Assembly (NCBI GenBank): GCA_030620005.1
Contig: JAUXAJ010000315.1
Coordinates: 1-5,574, forward strand
Source: Promethearchaeota archaeon
GTDB taxonomy: Archaea; Asgardarchaeota; Lokiarchaeia; Sigynarchaeales; SOKP01
DNA: 5,574 nucleotides
Reading direction: 5' to 3'
A program made the position numbers and the translations under genes. Shown piece by piece: positions 1 to 4,821 of this stretch. Position 1 is the stretch's first letter. Each line of letters opens with the position of its first letter. A model generated the notes under the pieces. That model had not been told where the DNA came from, searched no databases, and was given only the letters and a program-made list of their open reading frames with translations.

Positions 1-483
1 TGCAATGTCTGTTACTCCTCCTTCCCTGTTAGAACGGGCACCTATTACAGAATTAAGGTATATTACCGCCGACGATTCAGACCACGCACAATGGTCTCCC
101 ATTTCTGGTCTATTATCTAAAAAATATGGTGTGCAAGTATATCCACGAACTCCAATTTTGGTTAAATCGTTTATTAATTGATCGTGCAATTGGTATAATC
201 CAATTACGGATTCTAGTTCTTTAGCATAATTCATATCTATAATAGGATCGGCTGTAGTCCTTACTTTTACTTTAAGTCCTGCTTCAGCAGTTCTCTTTAA
301 AATATCGGCTGCTGCTGTTACAAACTTTAAACCAAAATTAAGGACAGTATGTGCCGACTTTATTTCTATCAAATTTTCTGCGCCATAAGAATCACCTAAA
401 TTTACGACTAATTTTAAGAGTTTTGAAAGCATTTCACCTTCATTACCGCCCAATATATTTTCTTCTTCTTTTGTCAAGTAAAT
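1..483 (-). CDS. Phosphomevalonate dehydratase large subunit (aconitase X), N-terminal part, cut by window edge
   Basis: The 161 visible codons read as the N-terminal two fifths of aconitase X (AcnX, DUF521 family, usually about 400 residues). In archaea this subunit, with a small DUF126 partner, dehydrates (R)-5-phosphomevalonate to trans-anhydromevalonate 5-phosphate in the modified mevalonate pathway for isoprenoid lipids, in the cytosol. Visible family marks, numbered from an ATT start: YLTKEEE at 2-8, IKSAH at 41-45, TTADP at 76-80, CTPY at 117-120 (its Cys is a candidate Fe-S ligand) and the block from HCAWSESSA (131) through GARSNREGG (148-156). The frame is open to base 1. No ATG fits: the first in-frame codon upstream of the ATT start with a stop is TGA, three codons earlier. 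ATT at 483-481, six bases after GAGATGA, gives the usual MYLTKEEE beginning; TTG at 477-475 is the alternative. The small subunit, if adjacent, would lie beyond the left edge. Family assignment is strong; the exact start is uncertain. Confidence 0.9.
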   Translation of the reverse strand, partial: MYLTKEEENILGGNEGEMLSKLLKLVVNLGDSYGAENLIEIKSAHTVLNFGLKFVTAAADILKRTAEAGLKVKVRTTADPIIDMNYAKELESVIGLYQLHDQLINDLTKIGVRGYTCTPYFLDNRPEMGDHCAWSESSAVIYLNSVIGARSNREGGVTDIA

Positions 484-489
484 TTTAAT

Positions 490-496
490 TCATCTC
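490..496 (-). promoter_or_regulatory. Ribosome binding site of the phosphomevalonate dehydratase gene
   Basis: GAGATGA on the minus strand is a near match to the archaeal anti-Shine-Dalgarno complement GAGGTGA. It ends six bases before ATT (483-481) and twelve before TTG (477-475). Normal spacing favours ATT. The ATG inside this motif cannot be the start, because its frame hits TAA after two codons and is not the dehydratase frame. Further upstream a minus-strand TTTAAA (525-530) could belong to a TATA box. Confidence 0.5.
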
Positions 497-638
497 TTTT
501 CATTGAATTGATGATTAAATTATGTTTAAATCTAGGGTCTAATAAATTTTGTAAAAAATTAATGAAAAAATACAACGTGCAACCTGCTGACATTTGCTGA
601 AGTCTTGAATTGATTTTTACCATAACCGCTCAAAAAAG

Positions 639-659
639 CACCTTCTCTTTAGGGAGATG
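639..659 (+). repeat. First right-end-like hairpin of the transposon relic
   Basis: CACCTTCTC and GGGAGATG pair around a TTTA loop, with G-T wobbles, one mismatch and one bulge, and are followed by ATGAATTGA. The plus-strand frame in front reads KKAPSL and stops at TAG (649-651 region of the loop). The form resembles IS605-family right ends, with a C-rich arm, CTTTAG, and a G-rich arm ending in GATG. Confidence 0.5.
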
Positions 660-785
660 ATGAATTGAGCACGAAGAGAATTCACTAAATTGTCGCACTC
701 CCTTGTTTTAAAAACGTTCAAAATATATTTTAAATAATTCATTCTCTTTGGTCGTCGGATAACCAACGACTTCAAAAAAAGGGAA

Positions 786-902
786 ATGAATTCTACCGAT
801 GGAATAGCGGGAAGTTAAGCCTTTGGAGAAAGCGTAAGACTCGGCACGATTCCCGAATCTTGTCGAGCTGTTTTCTGTGAATTAGGAATCCACTTGCTTT
901 AG
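786..902 (+). pseudogene. TnpB C-terminal tail remnant with in-frame stop
   Basis: One frame reads MNSTDGIAGS, then TAA at 816-818, then AFGESVRLGTIPESCRAVFC followed by ELGIHLL and TAG at 900-902. The pattern 'N-TDG-AG-(Y/N)A-G-SVR ... E(A/L)G' followed by a stop inside the terminal hairpin is what I recall for the variable C-terminal tail of IS605/IS1341-type TnpB proteins. The internal TAA sits where Tyr or Asn is usual. None of the catalytic part is left in any frame upstream. It is a non-coding remnant; the TnpB attribution is by recognition and moderately certain. Confidence 0.5.
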
Positions 903-908
903 CTAGTG
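891..908 (+). repeat. Second right-end-like hairpin of the transposon relic
   Basis: CACTTGC and GCTAGTG pair with a single T-T mismatch around a TTTA loop and are followed by ATAGTTCAA. It lies 16 bases from the kinase stop codon, which is read from the other strand. The position of the TAG stop in the loop matches the first hairpin at 639-659. Confidence 0.55.
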
Positions 909-924
909 ATAGTTCAATTTGAAA

Positions 925-1854
925 TTAGCAATATTGCTGTTGGAATTCTTCGACTTCTGATCTAGAAGGAATTGACATCGCACCTTTTCTTGTAATTTTT
1001 AGTGCCGAAACGGCGTTAGCAAAACGTGGAATTTTCTCTATTGGCATATTTGTCAATAATCCCGTAATTAAACCGGCCGCAAAAGCGTCTCCAGCGCCAG
1101 TAGTATCCACAACTTCGACTTTATAAGATGGAGCCGAAAAATTACCATCTTTTGTCAAGATAGTCGAGCCTTTAGTACCGTGCGTGATGCCAACGATCGA
1201 GGGACCTAAATCCAAGATAGATTCAAACGCATTTTCTCCTTTTGCACCCGTGATAAATTCTGCTTCAGAAATTGAGGGTAAAAAGATATCTGTATCTTTT
1301 ATAATTTTAAAAATGTGTTCCCTGGGATCCTTGAAGTGCCATAAATCGTCTCGCAGATTTGGATCACAAGCAACTTTTAACCCATACTTTTTGGCAAGTT
1401 CAATGGCTTTAAAAATAGCACTCCTGGCTGGTTCATCTGCCATTGATACTGTTCCACACATCAATAATTTGGCTGACTTGATATATTGTTCATCAATTTC
1501 TTGCTCGTTTAACATGATATCTGCGCAAGGAGAACGGTAAAAAGAGAAACTAGGGCTTCGATTTTTGTCCAAACCAACAAATGCAAGAGCAGTTTTGTAT
1601 TCTTTAGTGATCCTTATCTGAGAAGTATCTACTTGTTCATGTTTAAGCGTTTCTAACAAAAAATGTCCAAAAAAATCATCACCTATCTTTGTAATCATTC
1701 CAGAAGATAAACCTAAACGCCGAACGCCAACGGCAAAATTTGCAGGCGCCCCCCCGGGAAAGCGTTTAAAGGTTGTTTGAGCTTCTAGAGGTAACCCTGG
1801 ACTGCCTGCTATCATATCAATCAATAATTCTCCTATAGCAATTACTTCTACCAT
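925..1854 (-). CDS. PfkB-family carbohydrate kinase, probable fructokinase
   Basis: This 309-residue ribokinase/PfkB-family protein has the normal family length and is complete. It should transfer phosphate from ATP to a sugar, most likely fructose to fructose 6-phosphate, in the cytosol. PfkB signature 1 is GGAPANFAVGVRRLG (34-48), which includes the substrate-binding GG-x-PAN. Signature 2 is DTTGAGDAFAAGL (250-262), with the anion hole GAGD and catalytic base Asp256. CDPNLR (163-168) and SEAE (196-199) are further family positions. The C-terminal NAVSALKITRKGA (280-292) resembles fructokinases of the ScrK and plant types. ATG 1854 is the first start and follows a weak GAGAGA at a six-base gap. 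The gene is divergent from the GH32 beta-fructosidase, which makes fructose the likely substrate; ribose, 2-keto-3-deoxygluconate or a nucleoside cannot be excluded from sequence alone. The transposon relic begins just after its stop. Confidence 0.9.
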   Translation of the reverse strand: MVEVIAIGELLIDMIAGSPGLPLEAQTTFKRFPGGAPANFAVGVRRLGLSSGMITKIGDDFFGHFLLETLKHEQVDTSQIRITKEYKTALAFVGLDKNRSPSFSFYRSPCADIMLNEQEIDEQYIKSAKLLMCGTVSMADEPARSAIFKAIELAKKYGLKVACDPNLRDDLWHFKDPREHIFKIIKDTDIFLPSISEAEFITGAKGENAFESILDLGPSIVGITHGTKGSTILTKDGNFSAPSYKVEVVDTTGAGDAFAAGLITGLLTNMPIEKIPRFANAVSALKITRKGAMSIPSRSEVEEFQQQYC

Positions 1855-2124
1855 CGTTATTCTCTCGATTCTTTTTTATTCTTTACTTTTTAATTTATTT
1901 TTATCATTTTAATTATGATTGTCTTAACTCTTTGGCTTAAATATAAACATATCGTTAAGATTTTCACGTCACTTTTCCTAACTATCATGTTATAATTCAT
2001 TTTCTCAAATTAAGTGAATGTAATTGGATTAATAAACTAAAAAATTTTAAGATAATTAAAAGAAAGAATATTAAATAAAAAAATAAAAAAAGTTGTTGTT
2101 ATTTTGGAAGATCTTCAAGTTGCC
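1855..2124. promoter_or_regulatory. Divergent control region between fructokinase and GH32 genes
   Basis: This gene-free A/T-rich stretch must hold both promoters. On the minus strand an A/T run at about 1886-1903 (TAAAAATAAATTAAAAAG) lies 32-49 bases before the kinase ATG and is a TATA candidate. On the plus strand AATATTAAATAAA (2067-2079) is a candidate for the GH32 gene. Two inverted repeats could be operators: TCTTAAC (1922-1928) with GTTAAGA (1954-1960), and ATCAT (1904-1908) with ATGAT (1916-1920). The base composition makes all four easy to obtain by chance. A shared regulator of the sugar module is an inference from the arrangement. Confidence 0.4.
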
Positions 2125-3519
2125 ATGGAAAGCGTCGTGAAAGGTAAAAAGATCGCAGATCAATGTCCGATGCGCCCAAAATACCATTTTCTAGCCCCTG
2201 CATTCTGGATGAACGATCCTAACGGTCCAATTTTTTACATGAATGAATATCATCTTTTTTATCAGCATGATCCATTTAAAGTAGATGGAACAACTAATAA
2301 AAAGTATTGGGGACATACAATAAGCAAGGATCTTGTATATTGGGAACACCTGCCAATAGCTTTAGCACCATCTTACGAATTAGGAGAAAATGGTTGTTGG
2401 TCTGGCTGTTGCGTTAATAATGATGGTACGCCAACAATAATATATACAAGCGTGGGGCCTAATAAATTACCCAAGAATAATGCAGAACAATGGCTTGCTA
2501 CTAGTTCGGACGACATGTTAACTTGGCAAAAACATCCAAAAAACCCTATAATGACCTCAGATTTGCACGGCACTTTAAAGATTCACGATTGGCGAGATCC
2601 TTACGTTTGGAAAGAAAATAATGCTTGGTACATGGTTTTAGGAGGCCATTTGAAATTTGTGAAGGGAACTCCTAAAAAGACTGTCGTTCTATTGTATAAA
2701 TCCAAGGATCTCATTAATTGGCAGTTCTTGCACATTCTTTGCGAAGGGAAAAAACGCAATTTAGGAAAGAATTGGGAATGTCCAAATTTTTTCCCGTTAG
2801 GAGATAAACATATCCTAATAGTATCCCCTCATAAAAAGGTAATATATAACATTGGTACGTATAAGACTAATGATTTTAATCCAGGTGAGTGGAAAATTTT
2901 AGATCACGGAAAGTGTTTTTACGCTCCTAACACTTTAGTGGAGAAAAATGGACGGGTTATTCTGTGGGGTTGGATTATAGGAGGCGGAACAGGAGGATGG
3001 AATGGATGTCTGACCCTACCTCGTATTCTAACACTTGGACTTGATGGAACTCTGAGGGTTAAACCCGCCCCAGAATTTCAAAAATTAAGAGACACTCACG
3101 AGCATCTTGAAAACATTTCAATCACGCCTCAATCAAGTATAATATTAGGCAGATTTATCGATTTAAACCTAGAGATTTGCGCTAAATTCGAATTTGGCGA
3201 TGTGGCGTCCTTTGGGTTTAAACTTTTCCAATCATCTGAATATGATCAAGGAGAGATAATTGAATTTGACGCCTTAAATTGTAAAATTAGAGCTGGAAAA
3301 GAGGTCGGAAAATTGAAGAGTGTGGAAGGGAAAAAGCTTGTAGACTTCCACGTTTTTGTTGATAAATCTGTAATTGAAATCTTTATAAACAATCAGGAGT
3401 GCTTGACAAGTCGTATTTATCCAAAAGATAATAATTCAAATCTGTTTAAGATATTCGCTAAAAATGGAAAGGTAAAATTGCAATCCTTAGACTTATGGAC
3501 GCTCAAATCGATTTGGTAA
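2125..3519 (+). CDS. GH32 beta-fructofuranosidase (sucrose/short fructan hydrolase), cytosolic
   Basis: The 464-residue glycoside hydrolase family 32 enzyme cleaves terminal beta-D-fructofuranosides such as sucrose. From ATG 2125, the five-bladed propeller covers about 20-310 and carries the three catalytic acids: nucleophile Asp31 in WMNDPNG (28-34), transition-state stabiliser Asp158 in RDP (157-159), and acid/base Glu218 in WECPNFF (217-223). CWSG (91-94) and FYAPNT (265-270) are other conserved positions. The C-terminal beta-sandwich (about 330-464) has the usual HVFVDKSVIEIFINN (409-423). There is no signal peptide or membrane segment, so it acts inside the cell. An in-frame TTG at 2104 would add seven residues, but it has no ribosome site and lies very close to the TATA candidate; ATG 2125 has a distant GGAAG at 2106. 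Paired with the divergent kinase, it supplies fructose for phosphorylation. Invertase, sucrose-6-phosphate hydrolase and inulinase specificity cannot be separated here. Confidence 0.93.
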   Translation: MESVVKGKKIADQCPMRPKYHFLAPAFWMNDPNGPIFYMNEYHLFYQHDPFKVDGTTNKKYWGHTISKDLVYWEHLPIALAPSYELGENGCWSGCCVNNDGTPTIIYTSVGPNKLPKNNAEQWLATSSDDMLTWQKHPKNPIMTSDLHGTLKIHDWRDPYVWKENNAWYMVLGGHLKFVKGTPKKTVVLLYKSKDLINWQFLHILCEGKKRNLGKNWECPNFFPLGDKHILIVSPHKKVIYNIGTYKTNDFNPGEWKILDHGKCFYAPNTLVEKNGRVILWGWIIGGGTGGWNGCLTLPRILTLGLDGTLRVKPAPEFQKLRDTHEHLENISITPQSSIILGRFIDLNLEICAKFEFGDVASFGFKLFQSSEYDQGEIIEFDALNCKIRAGKEVGKLKSVEGKKLVDFHVFVDKSVIEIFINNQECLTSRIYPKDNNSNLFKIFAKNGKVKLQSLDLWTLKSIW

Positions 3520-3528
3520 GAATCTTAT

Positions 3529-3540
3529 CTTTCTTTTTTC
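3529..3540 (+). terminator. T-rich terminator of the GH32 gene
   Basis: A pyrimidine run, CTTTCTTTTTTC, begins ten bases after the GH32 stop, in the short gap between converging genes. Archaeal RNA polymerase terminates on such T-tracts without needing a hairpin. A second candidate is the T7 run at 3607-3613, preceded by TTTGAG-A-CTCAAA (3594-3606); it overlaps the end of the opposing gene. Confidence 0.4.
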
Positions 3541-3601
3541 GATATTCGAGGAAGTTCTACCATTATTACCTTTATTTATTAAAAAGTATAAGTTTTGAGA
3601 C

Positions 3602-3982
3602 TCAAATTTTTTTAAGCTCTTTAATTTTTTTCTGAACTTGATTAAATAAGCAATCTTTTTTCTGTCCCATGGGGCAGTTCAAGCAAGATGGTTCTATTTC
3701 TTCTGGAGGTATTTTTAAAATTTCCTGTAGAATTGGGTTGAATTTTTGAAATATGTGTGTATCATAATAGTATTCACTGATTTCTTTAGAAAATAAATCA
3801 AGAAATGTGTTTAGACATATTATAAGGGTCTTTTTATATTCTTCATTTTGGTCATTATCGTCCAGAAGAAAAAAAATCATAACCTTATCCCTTTCATGAA
3901 TGAGAAATTTTATCGTACTCATTTCTATTTGCTTTATTTCATTTTGTCCAAACTGCTGTGAGAAGCTTCTTAAAGCCTTCCC
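3602..3982 (-). CDS. Asgard-type longin/roadblock-like protein, probably N-terminally truncated
   Basis: About 127 residues look native, from KALRSFSQQFGQNEIKQIEM to the C-terminus ending IKELKKI. The order fits the small longin/roadblock-like proteins abundant in Asgard archaea and thought to work with small GTPases: an ALRSFS helix, an EIKQIEMSTIKFL strand, a VMIFFLLDD strand, then a long helix with EYKKTLIICLNTFLDLF and a Phe-rich helix. Such proteins usually begin with about 45 more residues forming two strands and a helix start. Here the frame stays open to an ATG at 4045, but those added residues (MACSIFSFSRCFNNIL...) do not fit the fold and lie opposite another gene. The first internal ATG is at 3922, without a ribosome site. 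A C-terminal CLNC-x7-C cluster (3684-3657 region) may bind metal. Stop is TGA at 3602-3604. It is either a decaying remnant or a short gene starting at 3922. Family call is from recollection of the pattern. Confidence 0.6.
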   Translation of the reverse strand, partial: GKALRSFSQQFGQNEIKQIEMSTIKFLIHERDKVMIFFLLDDNDQNEEYKKTLIICLNTFLDLFSKEISEYYYDTHIFQKFNPILQEILKIPPEEIEPSCLNCPMGQKKDCLFNQVQKKIKELKKI

Positions 3983-4001
3983 GCAAGTGGAGATTCTCAA
4001 G

Positions 4002-4412
4002 ATGTTGTTAAAGCACCTGCTAAAAGAGAAAATCGAACACGCCACGTCGGGAAAATCTTATCAAGATAATTCAGCTAATTCCGAAGGGAATAACGGTGCT
4101 AAAGCGCGCTCTAACTCGCGACCAGTCGGGGGTGTTGTAAAGAATATCAGTTCCATTCCGAGCGATAAAACTCAACAAGAAAAGACCTTAGCCGGCGCCA
4201 TTGGGGGAGGCGGAACCAAGGACCAAAATCGCAAGGTATCGGGCTCAATAAAGGGAGAGACTGAAAAAATGCTGCTAATTCGATTTCCCGGCGGAAAAGA
4301 AATGTGGGTTCCTAAATCCACGGTCGATCCTGGGTACGATCCTGGTCGAGAGCAAGAGCAAGATTTTTTCGTCGACGAGTGGATTTTAAAGAAAAACAAG
4401 ATCGAAACTTGA
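4002..4412 (+). CDS. Unrecognised protein: low-complexity linker plus a small C-terminal domain
   Basis: I do not recognise this gene. ATG 4002 follows GGAG (3989-3992) at a nine-base gap and gives 136 residues; GTG 3987 is an in-frame alternative. The protein has a short amphipathic, Lys/Leu-rich helix (1-12), a disordered Gly/Ser/Asn/Lys linker (about 14-85, including AGAIGGGG at 64-71), and a compact C-terminal segment (88-136) with MLLIRFPGG, MWVPKS, DPGYDP and FFVDEWILKKN. The last part has the alternating hydrophobic and aromatic pattern of a small beta domain. It ends in TGA (4410-4412). Two hand-counted lines (4081-4140 and 4201-4260) give 34/60 and 33/60 G+C, far above the flanks. 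The open frame continues upstream to 3900, but there it is antisense to the minus-strand gene. The gene may be intact, or itself missing its N-terminus at the junction near 3980. The opposite-strand frame has no plausible protein. Confidence 0.55.
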   Translation: MLLKHLLKEKIEHATSGKSYQDNSANSEGNNGAKARSNSRPVGGVVKNISSIPSDKTQQEKTLAGAIGGGGTKDQNRKVSGSIKGETEKMLLIRFPGGKEMWVPKSTVDPGYDPGREQEQDFFVDEWILKKNKIET

Positions 4413-4476
4413 GATATTTCGAACCATTCTTGAAAAATCAAACCGTTAATAACCAATCTTTTATTATTTTTTCAAA

Positions 4477-4704
4477 TTAAATTCGAAAATATTTTAATCC
4501 AGTATATGGCCCGCATATAGCCATTAAAATTATAGAGACAATTAATACCTTTAAAAAACTGCCTCTTTGCTTTGATTTAGCACAAAACGCCCAGATAACT
4601 CCAATAATAAGACCGATTAAGCCAAGAATGGACCCTAATGCTATTAAAAACTCAAATCACTTTGTAAGAGTATCGAAATAACTTGAGAATTCAAAATTCA
4701 TCAT
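4477..4704 (-). pseudogene. Small two-helix membrane protein with an in-frame TGA
   Basis: Reading from ATG 4704 (a second ATG follows at 4701) gives MMNFEFSSYFDTLTK, then TGA (4659-4657), then FEFLIALGSILGLIGLIIGV and on to GPYTGLKYFRI and TAA at 4477-4479, 75 residues plus stop. The part after TGA has two clear hydrophobic segments, about 17-41 and 50-67, separated by a basic loop, CAKSKQRGS. That sustained pattern shows the frame was coding. TGA is one base from TGG, and Trp at the membrane edge would fit. A minus-strand TTTAAATA (4726-4733) lies about 26 bases before ATG 4704, the normal place for a leaderless archaeal transcript. No homologue is recognised. Explanations are a nonsense mutation, a base-call error, readthrough, or a start after the TGA, for which only ATA- or TTA-like codons are available. 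Confidence 0.5.
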
Positions 4705-4725
4705 GGATTTTCTTTAAATTCAATG

Positions 4726-4733
4726 TATTTAAA
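4726..4733 (-). promoter_or_regulatory. TATA box of the small membrane protein gene
   Basis: TTTAAATA on the minus strand is centred about 26 bases before ATG 4704. That is the spacing expected between an archaeal TATA box and a transcription start, so the transcript would be leaderless or nearly so. The T/A tract just upstream makes the exact element uncertain. Confidence 0.4.
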
Positions 4734-4782
4734 AAAAAAGATCAGTGATGAACAACTTTTTAAATGATGTCATTGATTTTAC

Positions 4783-4792
4783 TTATTATATT
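4783..4792 (+). promoter_or_regulatory. TATA box candidate of the seven-helix protein gene
   Basis: TTATTATATT is centred about 34 bases before ATG 4822, which would put the transcript start near 4814 with a leader of under ten bases. No Shine-Dalgarno motif is seen before 4822, which agrees with a very short leader. It lies back to back with the TATA candidate at 4726-4733. Confidence 0.35.
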
Positions 4793-4821
4793 TTGAAATT
4801 TCAATAGCAGAGACTTCTTAT

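Larger units (their letters stand above)
751..912 (+). ncRNA. Possible relic of a TnpB omega (reRNA) guide RNA scaffold
   Basis: A chain of stem-loops precedes and includes the right-end hairpin. Arms 751-758 and 763-770 pair with a four-base ATAA loop and one mismatch. Arms 790-795 and 800-805 pair around CCGA. CGGGAA (808-813) pairs with TTCCCG (850-855), enclosing a GCC/GGC stem at 819-821 and 843-845. The hairpin at 891-908 has a TTTA loop. Overlap of such a scaffold with the tnpB 3' end is the normal layout for omega RNAs. If it were functional, the guide would be read from the flank just after about 912, which here is the 3' end of the kinase gene. No intact TnpB is nearby, so any activity would need a protein in trans. 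Folding was done by eye. Confidence 0.35.
600..915 (+). mobile_element. Decayed IS200/IS605-type (TnpB family) element relic
   Basis: This stretch between the two minus-strand genes holds no intact gene but shows remains of an IS200/IS605 or IS1341-type element. Two hairpins, at 639-659 and 891-908, each have a TTTA loop closed by C-G, and each is preceded by a plus-strand reading frame whose TAG stop sits at the same place in the loop and stem. That arrangement is typical of tnpB 3' ends. Before the second hairpin, a TnpB-like C-terminal tail (786-902) is readable but broken by a stop. No TnpA, no RuvC-like catalytic core and no zinc finger can be found, so the element cannot move by itself. 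It may be a MITE-like derivative or two successive insertion scars. The outer boundaries are approximate, and the family call rests on motif recognition, not a database match. Confidence 0.6.

Noticed and set aside
806..860. The string GGGAAGTTAAGCC resembles a stretch of 5S rRNA.
   Set aside because: The preceding and following bases do not match the 5S loop or stem pattern, and the position fits better inside the transposon-derived hairpin chain with CGGGAA/TTCCCG pairing.
1184..1540. 118-codon plus-strand open frame inside the kinase gene.
   Set aside because: It is antisense to the well-supported PfkB kinase and has no domain-like pattern or start signal.
2373..2573. 66-codon minus-strand open frame inside the GH32 gene.
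   Set aside because: It is antisense to the catalytic domain of the GH32 enzyme and is a composition shadow.
3900..4001. Upstream extension of the plus-strand gene beginning MRNFIVLISICFISFC, which could pass for a signal peptide.
   Set aside because: This part is exactly antisense to the convincing longin-like coding sequence; the hydrophobicity is explained by the complement of Lys/Glu-rich codons, and a ribosome site favours 4002.
4172..4456. 94-codon minus-strand open frame.
   Set aside because: It reads Ser/Pro-rich nonsense opposite the plus-strand gene and lacks a ribosome site or recognisable motif.
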